A stretch of DNA of 64,000 bases. It comes from Platerodrilus igneus (taxonomy: Eukaryota > Arthropoda > Insecta > Coleoptera > Lycidae). The translations under genes were made by a program, and so were the position numbers. Below are positions 23,540 through 34,113 of the stretch, piece by piece; position 1 is the first letter of the stretch; each line of letters begins with the position of its first letter. The stretch is from assembly GCA_036346225.1 (NCBI GenBank), contig JARFIW010001339.1, forward strand, positions 943,001 to 1,007,000. The letters are read 5' to 3'. The notes under the pieces are model-generated. The model saw only the letters and a program-made list of their open reading frames with translations, had not been told where the DNA came from and did not search any database.

Positions 23540-24331
23540 ATCTGGGATAGCCAAATCTCTAAACATTTGCGCAAGCGATTGCCTTGCAGTTGCATCTTTT
23601 AAGTACTGGATGGGGAAACATTTAATAAGTTTCAACACTGTCAAGTAATTTAAATTGCTGCAATCATTAGACAGAGACATACTGGCACTGCTCTCTCCCT
23701 CTAATAACGTTTGAACCCTTTCTTCCTCCGTCGTACTTCCACATACTTTTTTATTTCACCAACAAATTTTTCGTAAAATTCTGGAAAGTTTCTACACCTT
23801 AACTCAGCCATTTTAAAACAGATTAATTCTCGCAAATTTAATAGCTTGATGCACTCTTACGCAGCTAGCACAATAACATTCCGATCTTTCATAATCTCCA
23901 TATTATATAAATTCTCTTTTTCAAAATTGTTCAACAGCCATATACTTCTATTAAAGGCTGTGCTCAGCTGCAATTTGAAATCTTGATCCAATTGTATGTC
24001 AACAACATCGTTTCCAGTAGTCAAACCATTTAATCTGACTTGTTTTGAGTCTTGAGCAAATTGGTGAATTTGAAATTTCACTTGAAAAGTACACAATTTC
24101 TTCCAATCGAAGTAAGAGAATGTTATCGTAGAATCAGCACACATACCACTACAGCAAATAACTTGGATGGCAGGTTAAAGACCACCATATAAATCAAAAC
24201 CAACTTCTATTATATGGTGGTGATAATTTGGAGGAAATTCGCCTAACCTATAGGTTGTCTTACCAACTAGTTGGTTGATATTTAATTGTGGTACTCGCAC
24301 ATCACTTGTAACGTCAACACAAGAAAAATCC
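23540..24331 (-). pseudogene. Decayed left-arm copy of the 251-aa Polinton ORF
   Basis: The inverted counterpart of 26039-26794. A single-base change makes a stop where the right-arm copy has a glutamine codon (the GLQPAIQ position, near 24175), and indels near 23750 and 23855 break the frame. The longest surviving piece is 95 codons at 23857-24144. Presence of one open and one broken copy in one element shows the arms have diverged since they were formed. Confidence 0.85.
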
Positions 24332-24401
24332 ATCTTTAACTTATAATTTTAATCAAACTCGACAATACTTTGACGACTAATGCACTGGAACATGGCTCTC
24401 T

Positions 24402-25515
24402 CGCCTTTTATGCCGATGGTCGAGCGTGCGCAGCTCCTTATTATGTTAGTTCGCGTTATATGCAAGTCTTGACTGGAAAAGTGACGCGTATAATTGTTTA
24501 TAGTGGGTTTTACCTGTATGTATTTAACCACCAACACCATTTTTAGAATTATTAAACAAAATTACTCTTAGCAGTATTTTTAATATACCGTCGTGTAAGA
24601 TTTCAATTATTATTGTGTTTTTCCTCAGGTTCTCAAATCCTTCGGAATTTTTTTCAAATCGAATGACCCCTTACTGATTTGCAGATTAACCTTTTGCAAG
24701 CACCGTATATAATTCACCTTTAATCTATTTCTAAACAGTATCGCTCTGTCCTTTGAGATAAACCCATGGTTTAACCTATAAAATTAGTATAGATTTTTCC
24801 TGGGGAATTAAAATTAATTATCACGTCTTTCAAAATTAGTTCCAACAAAGACCTGTATATATTGTATTAATATTCAAAAACCTATCAGCAAAACACCTTT
24901 GCATTTTTATTTAGATTTAGCTCGATAATAGAGTTAAACTCCAAAAATATTTATTAGTAGCTAGAATTGTTAAAATTTTCAATTAGTGAATCCACATACA
25001 AATGATTAAACCAAAAGGTATAATATATATATTAATTCTGCACGGTGAGCTAGAAAGTGGTTTGATAATCTATTTTAAATGTAGTTCAACATAAGACGTA
25101 TATTCTAAATAAATTTAGTGAATGGTATGATCATTAGCCTTGCATTGTTTTGTCGATGACGTCTGACTATTAATTTAATAAAAGCACTTTCCACAATTCT
25201 AGTTAATATACGGGAATACACATTCTATAATTTGATTTAAATTGGGTTAATGTAAGGACAAATTATACTTATACTTTCTCTATGTACATAAATACAGGGG
25301 AAATGATACCAAAAGTTCATTTTAAGTTTATTTTTGTAAAACGTAAAGTCGTTTATAGTGTAATTAATAGTAATACCGAATTTTCCGTCTTTGACAATTT
25401 CGTGTGAGGACTATCGACAAAGAAGAGTAAGTCTTAGTTTGAATTTTGCAAACGGTAAAGAAATTAATAATTACATGTATAATTCAAAAACTGTTAATCA
25501 ATAATTTTTTCGAGA
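24402..25515. other. Unique centre of Polinton derivative 1, non-coding part
   Basis: Lies between the arms. A 63-codon minus frame at 24349-24540 crosses the arm boundary and is probably fortuitous. The remainder is AT-rich with no recognisable motif; it may hold upstream sequence of the ORF starting at 25516. Confidence 0.4.
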
Positions 25516-25995
25516 ATGAACATCTTAAGTATTGCGTGCAGTGTGTGCGAAAATGTTTTTACTGGATGTGATGCCATAAAAAAACACAACGAAAGGCACA
25601 TCGAGATGGTTTATTTCCAGGAGGAACTAAAAATTACAGTCAATGAGTGGGAACAAATTAAGGATTTGGAAAACCAATCGGCCGCAGCGCATAAAGAACG
25701 TATAAACGCCGCAATTCAGTTAGAACGAACCAAGTTGCTATTTGAAAAACCATACACCATAACAAAATCTTCTTCCAAAATCATAATTGTAGGCCTGAAC
25801 CCGTTCGACGATTACAAAATAATTTTTAGATTTGTTGACACCATTTCGCAGAGCGTACTTGATGTATCCCTCAACGTATTTAGGAAGTTTATATCAAATC
25901 TTCCACACATTATACGCACTATGGAAGTTGACATGCGAAATCAGATATGCAAATTCGACAACTTGCGACGAGAGAGCCATGTTCCAGTGCATTAG
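25516..25995 (+). CDS. Polinton-borne 159-aa protein with C2H2 motif
   Basis: An open frame of 159 codons with an N-terminal zinc-finger-like motif, CSVCENVFTGCDAIKKHNER then H (residues 9-29: C-x2-C...H-x3-H). A charged helical stretch follows (residues 35-80), then a region with SSKIIIVGLNPFDDYKIIF. I do not recognise the family. The gene lies in the unique centre of the Polinton derivative; its last 25 bases enter the right arm. The next ORF starts 43 bp downstream on the same strand, suggesting one transcript. The first Met is preceded by an AT-rich stretch with in-frame stops. It may be a DNA-binding accessory protein of the element, which is inference. Confidence 0.5.
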   Translation: MNILSIACSVCENVFTGCDAIKKHNERHIEMVYFQEELKITVNEWEQIKDLENQSAAAHKERINAAIQLERTKLLFEKPYTITKSSSKIIIVGLNPFDDYKIIFRFVDTISQSVLDVSLNVFRKFISNLPHIIRTMEVDMRNQICKFDNLRRESHVPVH

Positions 25996-26038
25996 TCGTC
26001 AAAGTATCGTCGAGTTTGAATAAAATTATAAGTTATAG

Positions 26039-26794
26039 ATGGATTTTTCTTGTGTTGACGTTACAAGTGATGTGCGAGTACCACAATTAAATATCAACCA
26101 ACTAGTTGGTAAGACAACCTATAGGTTAGGCGAATTTCCTCCAAATTATCACCACCATATAATAGAAGTTGGTTTTGATTTATATGGTGGTCTTCAACCT
26201 GCCATCCAAGTTATTTGCTGTAGTGGTATGTGTGCTGATTCTACAATAACATTCTCTTACTTCGATTGGAAGAAATTGTGTACTTTTCAAGTGGAATTTC
26301 AAATTCACCAATTTGATCAAGACTCAAAACAAGTCAGATTAAATGGTTTGACTACTGGAAACGATGTTGTTGACATACAATTGGATCAAGATTTCAAATT
26401 GCAGCTGAGCACAGCCTTTAATAGAAGTATATGGCTGTTGAACAATTTTGAAAAAGAGAATTTATATAATATGGAGATTACGAAAGATCGGAATGTTATT
26501 GTGCTACCTGCGTACGAGTGCATCAAGCTATTAAATTTGCGAGAATTAATCTGTTTTAAAATGGCTGAGTTAAGGTGTAGAAACTTTCCAGAATTTTACG
26601 AAAAATTTGTTGGTGATATAAAAAAAGTATGTGGAAATACGACGGAGGAAGAAAGGGTTCAAACGTTATTAGAGGGAGAGAGCAGTGTCAGTATTTCTCT
26701 GTCTAATGATTGCAGCAATTTAAATTACTTGACAGTGTTGGAACTTATTAAATGTTTCCCCATCCAGTACTTAAAAGATGCAACTGCAAGTTAA
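26039..26794 (+). CDS. Polinton-borne 251-aa protein, unknown function
   Basis: The longest undisturbed frame in the window outside LINE RT. It begins MDFSCVDVTSDVRVPQLNIN and ends PIQYLKDATAS. It has no signal peptide or membrane segment by eye. Features include a histidine run (YHHHIIEVGF, about residue 36), a central beta-rich looking part (FSYFDWKKLCTFQVEFQIHQ, about residues 71-90) and an acidic/leucine-rich C-terminal third. It is not a polymerase, integrase, ATPase or protease by motif. Size would fit a minor structural protein or regulator of a Polinton, but I cannot assign it. The left arm holds a broken copy, so the open frame here is either younger or retained. It follows the 159-aa ORF by 43 bp on the same strand. 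Confidence 0.55.
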   Translation: MDFSCVDVTSDVRVPQLNINQLVGKTTYRLGEFPPNYHHHIIEVGFDLYGGLQPAIQVICCSGMCADSTITFSYFDWKKLCTFQVEFQIHQFDQDSKQVRLNGLTTGNDVVDIQLDQDFKLQLSTAFNRSIWLLNNFEKENLYNMEITKDRNVIVLPAYECIKLLNLRELICFKMAELRCRNFPEFYEKFVGDIKKVCGNTTEEERVQTLLEGESSVSISLSNDCSNLNYLTVLELIKCFPIQYLKDATAS

Positions 26795-27049
26795 TCGCTT
26801 GCGCAAATGTTTAGAGATTTGGCTATCCCAGATTCGCCAGACTCTGGTTACTACAGCGGTTTATAGATGTTATCAATACATGTATGTATTCTATTAAAAA
26901 CATTATATTTTCTTGATAAAGTTTGTTTTTACATATTTGTATCGCCAACATTAGCAAAAATTATTAATAGACGTATTAAACTATCTTGTTTTTATTTTTA
27001 GGTTTAAAGTGGTGTATGTACCCCGCATGTTAACAAAAAATTGTAGAGA

Positions 27050-27460
27050 AATTCAAAGACAACTTTAATGTGGGTCTAGTATTATAATTTGTAGGTAGTA
27101 AGGCTAAGTCCTACTGTATTGTACGCGAGAAGGACACGATTAAAAAGATTAAAGGGGTCTCACAAAGTGTAGTTAAGTAAAACCGAGGGTCTTACAACCT
27201 ATAACGAGCATATATCCCCAAAAGGGGTAGGCATGCAACTACGCAGCAGTGCGTGGGAGAATAAGGATTCTCTCCAATAAGAAATTAAACACTCTTCGAG
27301 TGTCTTCGGCAATCTTCGATTGTTTCCAAAGAAAATATTCAAGCCTGCCATTTTCAAAAAATATGGCGTAGAAGTTATTTAAAATTAAATTGCTTTATTA
27401 GTAAGTATTCTGTATACAACAAGTTTGGTGTTCCCTTAGTAAAGGTAATAGAATTTTTCT
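27050..27460 (+). pseudogene. Polinton polymerase remnant, right arm
   Basis: Plus-strand counterpart of 22814-23330: FKDNFNVGLVL, stop, VGSKAKSYCIVREKDTIKKI and KGVSQSVVK (27050-27180). The next shared block (VTAFVHSSSVFGN in the left arm) has lost about 60 bases here, with a deletion near 27285. The same stop occurs in both arms, so that mutation predates the formation of the arms. Confidence 0.6.
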
Positions 27461-27842
27461 AATCACACCGCGTTATATACGGTTTGAAATAATTACCGTT
27501 AATTAATCTATATTACTAAATGACGTTTGTATTTTCCCTAAATACGTACTCGATGCTGGTTACTAGAAAATACCTTATGTGAATCCCCAGCAATTATTCA
27601 TCAATTTCTAATGCACTGTATTCAAACATAATTAATAGAAAGTCCAAGAAAAGAAATTATATACAGCTTTCATATGTAATTTAGACTACTCATACTCGTT
27701 AAGGAAGACTTGTATTTTCCAAGCATTTGAGCATATAATTATGACGTGCATAGTTATTAAAAATGTTAAACCAACCTTGATAACTGTTTTTAAAAAGTTA
27801 TGGTTTTGATTATTCTAAAAACAGTGCATCACCGTTTAAAAA

Positions 27843-28800
27843 ATGGTTTTAAATATTAAACACTTATGGCTTTATAAAGGATTCATTTCTAAAATCTCCA
27901 CGGTTTTTGATTTTTGGAGATGTTTACTTATAGAGCAAAGGGCAACATTTAGAGGTTTGAGAGCTTTAAAGTGTAACTTTGCAGGACGTGGTTCGATTTC
28001 AAATCTGTTTGCAAATTCCAATTCTGTATAAAATTTTAGACTAATTTAATGTATCGCATGTATAAAGAAATTTATGCAGACGCTCAAAAGTCGCTACAGG
28101 TAAGAAATCTTAAAATGAGGGTAGCTCCCTGGGGGATGATGCAATCTAAAAAATTTAAAGAGATTTGGGTAGCTGAGAAAAATCTAATATTAATTGATAC
28201 CAAACAAGATAAGTTTATCTCAAAAGATGCATTGGTTAGACGAAGAAAACTATTTGTTAGGTTTGCTTATAGAGCAAAATTTAGAGGTTTGAGAGCTTTA
28301 AAAAGGTATAACTTTGCATGGCGTGGTCCGATTTTAAATCTGTTTACAGATTTGAATTCTGCGTAAAATTTTAGACTAATATAGTGTATTGCATGGATAA
28401 AAAAATTTATAAGAACGCTCAAAAATCGCAACAGGTAAGAAATCTTAAAATGAGGGTAGCTCTCTGGGGGATGATGCAATCTAAAAAATTCCTAAAGATT
28501 CGCGTAGCTGAGAAAATTCTAATATTAACTGATACCAAACAAGATAGGTTGATCTCGAAAGATGCAATGGCTAGTCGAAGAAAACTATTTGGTTCAGAAT
28601 GTTAGCGGTAAAAAAATCTTAAAATGATGGTAGCTCCCTGGAGGGTGATGCTATCTAGAAAATTCCTAGAAATTCGGGTAGCTGAAAAAATTCTAATATT
28701 AATTGATACCAAACAAGATAGGTTTATCTCGAAAGATGAAAATTTAAGATATATTTATCTCGAAAGATGAAAAATGGTTAGTCGAAGAAAACTTTTTGGT
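27843..28800 (+). repeat. Subterminal repeats with small ORFs, Polinton 1 right arm
   Basis: Two and a half copies of a unit (starts near 28045, 28380 and 28605) encode similar short frames: MYRMYKEIYADAQKSLQVRN and MYCMDKKIYKNAQKSQQVRN, each followed by LKMRVA-WGMMQSKKF, AEK-LIL-DTKQD and RRKLF blocks. Frames at 27843-28031, 28049-28366 and 28384-28605 are open. The unit also occurs in the second Polinton (34600-35230, 37740-38290). They may be degenerate coding repeats of a basic protein or merely terminal iterons; third-position analysis was not possible by eye. Confidence 0.55.
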
Positions 28801-28931
28801 CCAGATGTGCACCACCTCCTTATTTCCACCTTATGGGAATTTACATGTAAATTTGGTCCAGATGTGTGTGGAAATGAGGGATTCTGGTGGAAATGAGGTG
28901 CCAGTATCCTTGATTTTCAACTACTAACAAC

Positions 28932-29448
28932 GCACCTGAAGTAACTGAATACAACAATTCCGCAGGATTAGGAGGGATATCATGATCCTTCTCCATTTTT
29001 CGGTTTAAGTACCGGAACACCTCCATTTTTCTTGTTTACAACCACGAGAGGGCTAGCAAATTCTGTTTGTTATTCCTGGATTATACCCCATTCCTTCATT
29101 TGGTCTACATGTCGTTTCACTTCTTCCCGATATACGCAAGGAATTGGAAGGTCTGATGAAAAATGGTGTTACGTCCTTCCACTTAATTTCATGGTAAAAA
29201 CCCCGTAGTTTACAAGGCCTATCGGAAAATATTTCGGAAAACTGCCTTATTATTTCAGCTAATACCGTTTCTTCGTTTTCGTTCAACACCTCCGCCCTTT
29301 TTATAATTTCGGGTAACGCTTCTACCATATTAGAACGTTCTTCAGGTTTTACAAATTGTTCCTCCTTTCCCCCGTTTGCAGCATTCTCAGCTATGATAAT
29401 ACCAGAAGTGTGCATTTTCTTACTAATAATGTTTATGACGCCAGGCAT
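28932..29448 (-). pseudogene. gypsy reverse transcriptase, N-terminal part
   Basis: Minus-strand pol between protease and the Polinton insertion. The frame 29053-29448 gives ETVLAEIIRQFSEIFSDRPC, KLRGFYHEIKWKDVTPFFIR and MGYNPGITNRIC after a shift, the usual linker and fingers entry of Ty3/gypsy reverse transcriptase. Near 29040-28990 NKKNGGV- and L-PKNGEGS follow. The Polinton cuts the domain before motif A, which is found at 21431 and below. Confidence 0.8.
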
Positions 29449-29800
29449 GCCTTTAATGTCCCATTAATGGTCAATGATTCAAAACAAATGTTTATTTTGA
29501 AATCGTTCAACCAATCGCATCCTAAAATAACGTCACGAACCAATGATAGTACCACAACGCAAACAACATCAAATCGAACCCCGCCAATATCAAACCCTAT
29601 CAATACCTGTTGCATTATTCTTTTCCCACTACTTCGTAGTGCCCCTACGACAACCGTATTAATGACTGGCAACATTGCCAGCCTTGAGTTTATTTTTAAA
29701 ATCTCGCGCAAAGGTTTTTGGAAATACAGGATATCTGACTTCCGCTATCTATTAAGATGGAAGTCCCTATCCCTTCCACAGTTCCTGTTACAACTGGCAC
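29433..29800 (-). pseudogene. gypsy aspartic protease
   Basis: Retropepsin-like protease that would process the Gag-Pol polyprotein. The active-site block reads GTSILIDSGSQISCISK with D-S-G at 29738-29749. The second hallmark, VRDVILGCDWLNDF, lies at about 29500-29530. A shift or stop around 29705 separates the two blocks, so the enzyme is broken. About 90 residues, normal for the family. Confidence 0.82.
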
Positions 29801-29847
29801 TATTTTATCCTTATTCAAAGGTTCTGCTTCCTCTTCACTTCCCTTTA

Positions 29848-31568
29848 TCAAACCATTATTGTTTTCCTAAAAAGCATTTTGATAGCGGTTTGTTTACTAG
29901 GCGTTTCCGCCCCGGTCCCCACCGTTTTTATTTCCTGCAAGCAGTTTACCTCTCGTGTCCCTTCACCACGTTTCTTTCCTACCTCTATTCCTTCGCTCCT
30001 CCTTGGGTTACTTTCTCTTGGCCTATTTTGACGCCAATTGTTAGTCGACAAGGACGCCCCTTCATTATAGTTATTCGTTTTACCCTTATCACGAGTATTT
30101 CTGCCAACGCGATTACGGGAATTTTCTATTTCATCTAAATTTCGCAAATGCTCCTCTACGTCATCTAATGTTCTATAGCCCCCATTAAAAATACCACTTT
30201 TTGTCTCAAAGTCAAAATGAGCCACAACCATTTTTACTATTTCATATTCCGACAAAGTTTGATCTAAATAACTACATTCTTTCACGATCCTCATAAAATA
30301 TTCTGCTTTAGATCCCTGTACTCACCGAATTTTAGATTGTTAAAGGCTTCCCGACGCTTTTTCGAACCCCAATACCGTTCTAGGAATATAGCTTTAAAAT
30401 GCTCAACATATTTAAAAGAATCTTTTTTAACACATGACCAGGTGGCCGCCGCCCCATTAAAACTTAATTGAAAACGCGACCTTTTTTTCTTCAGGTATCC
30501 CCGCTTTATTACGGGTCTCCTCTAGCTCGTTTATAAATATAGGCAAATCACTTTAAGAAGAACCCAACGTCATATGCCAGATTGCGCAGAAATGTAATAA
30601 CAGTGGCGTAGTTGAGTTATTACAGTTTAAACGGAAGATATGGCGTTAAATAGTAAAAAAATAAACAACCAATTAAATTATAATTTAAAATTTTTAATAT
30701 AATATCGCCATATGAGTTGTGTGCATCAATATCCCTAAAAAATACTGCTATAGCAAGGTTATTTTGTAAAATCCGATAAAGCAAATGATTGAATACCATG
30801 GCCTACTTAAGTGGTTTCTATATCATTCTAGTGTTCTGCAAACACATCTGTTGAGTAACTTATTGTTTTATTAATGTTAATTGTTATATACAAGATATTT
30901 TATATTAGTTAGATGGCGGTTTAAAACTGTCCGTCTGTGTATCAAGTAAAAATAAATAGTAATGAAATCTAAAACTTTTACAAGGTAATTTCCGATTGGT
31001 TGATCATAAAACTCTACGCCACTAAAACCTGAATACTGCCATCCCTAATTACATATAATGAACTGTTCCTAACCAATTTTTGCTTTGTGCGCATGATGAC
31101 GTTGGGTTCTTCTTAAAGTGATTTGCCTATACCACAGGATGACGCGTCTCCGCCGGTCTGAACGTTAAATTGGTGCCTCTCAATTCTCTAAATAAAGTAA
31201 TGTATGTAAAATTCCTTTTAATCTCTATAGTGTTGGCGGCCCCGTGACTCGCTTTTGGTTTACATTCCTGTTCCTGACTTTCGTTTCTCGCCGAATTACC
31301 GGGAACCCCTAATTTCACCCCTTGTAAATTATTTAATACCTGTTGCCCCCATTAGAGGGACCTTATCGCAAACACTTTTAGTAACCTGATATAAATTATC
31401 ATTTACCGTCTTAATAGAAACGTCTAATTTATCAACTAGAATACTATTAGTAGCCTGCATAGAATTCATATTATTTAATAATGCCCTGTTTGCTTCTAGT
31501 AACTGTTTAATGGAATCGGACACTACTTCCTCTGACGAAGACCGATATTTATTTTTCTTAGGCGCCAT
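29848..31568 (-). pseudogene. gypsy gag, split by a MITE
   Basis: The start at 31568 (MAPKKNKYRSSSEEVVSDSI) is the first Met after the leader and lies about 450 bp from the PBS. The N-terminal piece (31329-31568) is a coiled-coil-like helix. 31127-31318 continues with ELRGTNLTFRPAETRHPVV. After the MITE (30542-31127) the reading resumes at 30541 with FINELEETRNKAGIPEEKK, then KDSFKYVEHFKAIFLERYWG and the 148-codon frame 29848-30294 (TLSEYEIVKMVVAHFDFETK, then RNRVGRNTRDKG). Stops and shifts are present around 30470 and 30300. No clear CCHC knuckle is seen. Confidence 0.8.
30542..31127. mobile_element. MITE with 32-bp terminal inverted repeats
   Basis: The left end GGCAAATCACTTTAAGAAGA (continuing ACCCAACGTCAT) is exactly complementary to the right end. 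TA flanks both sides within a TATA on each, as for Tc1/mariner-type MITEs. The 586-bp interior has no ORF. It interrupts gypsy gag, whose reading is continuous across it. Confidence 0.88.
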
Positions 31569-32018
31569 GACTTTTTAACTAAAAAGCACTTTGCTGTTAT
31601 ATATTAATCAGAAACTCCGGTGTTTAATTTTAATATTAATTTGTAAATTGGTCCCTGCTGTACGACTTGATTATTTGGAGGTACATAATCTAACCACCCC
31701 AATTCGTGAACCTTCAGTTCTTGCAATACCTTAAACTCGATTAAACGTAAACAATCAAACACCATAAAATACTGCCCACAATTTTGAACAGATAGTCATG
31801 TGATACTTAGCTGTTCGACTGCAATGCAACATCACAGACTGTTTTCAGGTTTGTAAAAATATGTGCCTGTTGCTGCCACACATAGCACGCTCTATCTTTA
31901 TTTATTCAACGCGAGCTGTCTCACTCGAATATTGACTATTGTAACAACGCTTACCTTTTCGTTTTTGGAATGATGTACCTTTTGTGTATTCCCATTAACT
32001 GCACAGGTTTATAACGGT

Positions 32019-32036
32019 CCTTTAGCTCGGGCGCCA
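32019..32036 (-). other. gypsy primer-binding site
   Basis: On the minus strand TGGCGCCCGAGCTAAAGG follows the 5' LTR end after one base. TGGCGCCCGA equals the complement of a tRNA 3' end used by many retroelements (tRNA-Lys type in retroviruses). The exact primer tRNA here is uncertain beyond ten bases. Confidence 0.7.
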
Positions 32037-32248
32037 ATGTAGGAAGTGGGATCGATGGCCTTAATACTTATTTAAGACAGATGATCCTTTCCTATATAGT
32101 TTGAAATGATTTAATCTAAAAATGCTGTGATCCACTATTTTCACAATTCAACTTGTATCACAATAATGCAAATTATTGTAAGGTGCAATTATATTTATTG
32201 AAATGAAAACTAGATTTTAATATAAACCAGACACACAATCGATGTATA

Positions 32249-34113
32249 CAGTGTGTTCCAAAAGTTTTATACAAATGGAGAAAGAGTTTATCTTACATTT
32301 CACAAAAAAAATTATTCTTGGTAAAAAGCTCTGCATGACTTGTAGATCCATAATTAAGTACAAGATTTTTAAAACATTGGCTGGAATACAGGGAAATTCA
32401 AAATCATGATTTGAAGTGATAGTAAAATACGCTCAAATTGTATTGGAGAGCAAAATGTTTATTTAAATTTTTATTAAATAGCATTAAATTATGCCCATTT
32501 TGTAAATTTGTGATTTTCTCAGAAAAAAATTACAAGATATTATTAATTAAATTATTTATTGAATAAAGGAATAAGACAACGATAAACCTCCTATCAATTT
32601 ATCAACAATGAATAATCACAACTAATAAATTCTATTGAAAACATGTAAAGTTACTTAAATACTACGGAACTTCAACGTATTCACCGTTCCTGTCTAAACA
32701 GGTGATTGTTCGATGACTAAATTCATTTATAACATTTCTAACCACATCTGGAGTTAAGCTTCACATGTATCTTTAATGATTCTTTCAAGATGATCAACAT
32801 CTTGAAATGGCCTCTGAAGGTATACTTTTTCTTTTAAGTAGCCCCACAAAAAGAAGTCTAGAGGGGTTATGTCTGGCGACCTTGGTGGCCAAAGAAACTC
32901 CATGTCCCTTCTGATCACTTTACCGTTAAAAGTATGGACGAGAAAATCCCTAATAGTTCTCTTACAGTGATATGGTGCTCCATCCTGTTGGTACCATATT
33001 TTTTCTCGTTCATCTAGCGGTAGTTCATCAAGAAAGTCTGACAACTGATTATTTAAAAATTGTAGGTATTTTTCTCCATTCATGATAGTTCGAAAAAAGA
33101 ATGGTGCAATAATTATGTCTTTGTAAATGCCACACCATACATTAGTTTTAAATGAATATTGCTCTCTGGTTTGGACATGAAAATTGGAAATAACATCGCT
33201 CCACCATCGACAATTTTGCGAATTTACTGTACCATTAGACGTAAACGTTGCTTCGTCAGAGAACAGTGCTTGTCGTGTCATAAATCTGTTATTTTCCAAT
33301 TCTCCTTGCATACAAGCACGAAATTCAAACCTCCGTACAATATCTCCTTCTTTTAGAGTATGGGTAAATTGCGGTTTGTATGGTTCAAATTTATTTGACT
33401 TTAAAATTCGTGCAACGGTATTTTTACTTACATTCAATAAATTGGACCTTCTTCGAAGTGAATATTTTGAATTTTCCACAAACAATAGCATCACAGCAGT
33501 TTCAATTTCTTCATTTCGAAAACATGGTCAATGTGTCTTTCTAAATTTATTTTTAACACTTTCAAAACTCGTGACATGTTTTATAATTTTCTCCAACAAT
33601 GAGAACAATTTCAATTTTATCTTTAATACTCAATTTTACTGGGATTTCTAATTATTGCAAACACTCGCTTATGTAACAATTGACATTTGTTGACAGTTCT
33701 TAGATATTCCAAAGCACTCTATCAAGAACGTGTGTAAAAAGAATGAGTAACATAAAATCAGGCGCTTATTATGAACGGGATCTTACGATGTTTCGTACTG
33801 CGCATTAATTTAGCAATTGCTCTTGTGTTTATTGAATGTCTTTTAATTTTTATCTACAAAGTGGGCATAATTTATTGCTATTCAATAAAAATTTCAATGA
33901 ACATTTTGCTCGCCAATACAATTTGAGCGTATTTTACTATCACTCCAAATCATGATTTTGATTTTCCCTGTATTCCAGCCAATGTTTCAAAAATTTTGTA
34001 CTTAATTATGAATCTACAGGTCATGCAGAGCTTTATATCAAGAATATTTTTTTTTTTGTAAAATGTAAGATAAACTTTTTCTCCATTGGTATAAACCTTT
34101 TTGGGACACACTG
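32249..34113 (-). mobile_element. mariner-family transposon with about 250-bp inverted repeats
   Basis: Ends CAGTGTGTTCCAAAAG (left) and CTTTTTGGGACACACTG as the right complement, with TA duplicated at 32247-32248 and 34114-34115. The other gypsy LTR shows the empty site GATGTATA-CCACG. The inverted similarity extends about 250 bp inward (for example TTGGCTGGAATACAGGGAAA in both), which is long for a mariner. A single transposase gene lies on the minus strand. Confidence 0.92.
32754..33573 (-). pseudogene. mariner-family transposase, nearly intact
   Basis: DDE/D transposase that would cut and paste the element. The open 246-codon frame 32754-33494 has a helix-turn-helix (LRRRSNLLNVSKNTVARILK, residues 13-32), FSDEATF (first catalytic aspartate, about residue 79), WYQQDGAPYH (second, about residue 170) and PPRSPDITPLDFFLWGYLKE (third aspartate). 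By hand 36 residues separate the second and third aspartates, unlike the 34 of classical mariner. Upstream, MSRVLKVLKINLERHID at 33573 starts in another frame, and a frame change near 33530 separates it from EEIETAVMLLFVEN. It is therefore probably inactive, though all three catalytic residues are kept. Confidence 0.85.

Larger units (their letters stand above)
21438..24401 (-). repeat. Left inverted arm of Polinton derivative 1
   Basis: Complementary to 25971-28925 across its length with scattered differences and small indels. The inner break lies in GGCTCTCTCG near 24402. The outer 600 bp contain repeated TTTCCACC and TGGTATCAATTAATATTAGA motifs. Coding remnants in this arm are more decayed than in the right arm. 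Confidence 0.88.
21438..28925. mobile_element. Polinton/Maverick derivative 1, symmetric
   Basis: The ends read AGTAGTTGAAAAT on the left and its complement ATTTTCAACTACT on the right, flanked by AACAAC at 21432-21437 and 28926-28931. A 6-bp target duplication with AG...CT ends is the Polinton/Maverick hallmark. At 7.5 kb it is far shorter than the usual 15-20 kb and consists of two inverted arms of about 2.96 kb around a unique 1.57-kb centre. Remnants of the polymerase C-terminus lie in both arms. Polinton integrase, ATPase, protease and major capsid genes are not seen, so it depended on other copies. The gypsy pol reading resumes on both sides. Confidence 0.82.
25971..28925 (+). repeat. 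Right inverted arm of Polinton derivative 1
   Basis: Complement of 21438-24401. It contains the intact 251-codon ORF, the polymerase C-terminal remnant, small repeated ORFs and the terminal inverted repeat ending ATTTTCAACTACT at 28925, followed by the AACAAC target copy. Confidence 0.88.

Noticed and set aside
29356..30138. 260-codon plus-strand frame
   Set aside because: Antisense of gypsy gag-protease on the minus strand, which has recognisable motifs.
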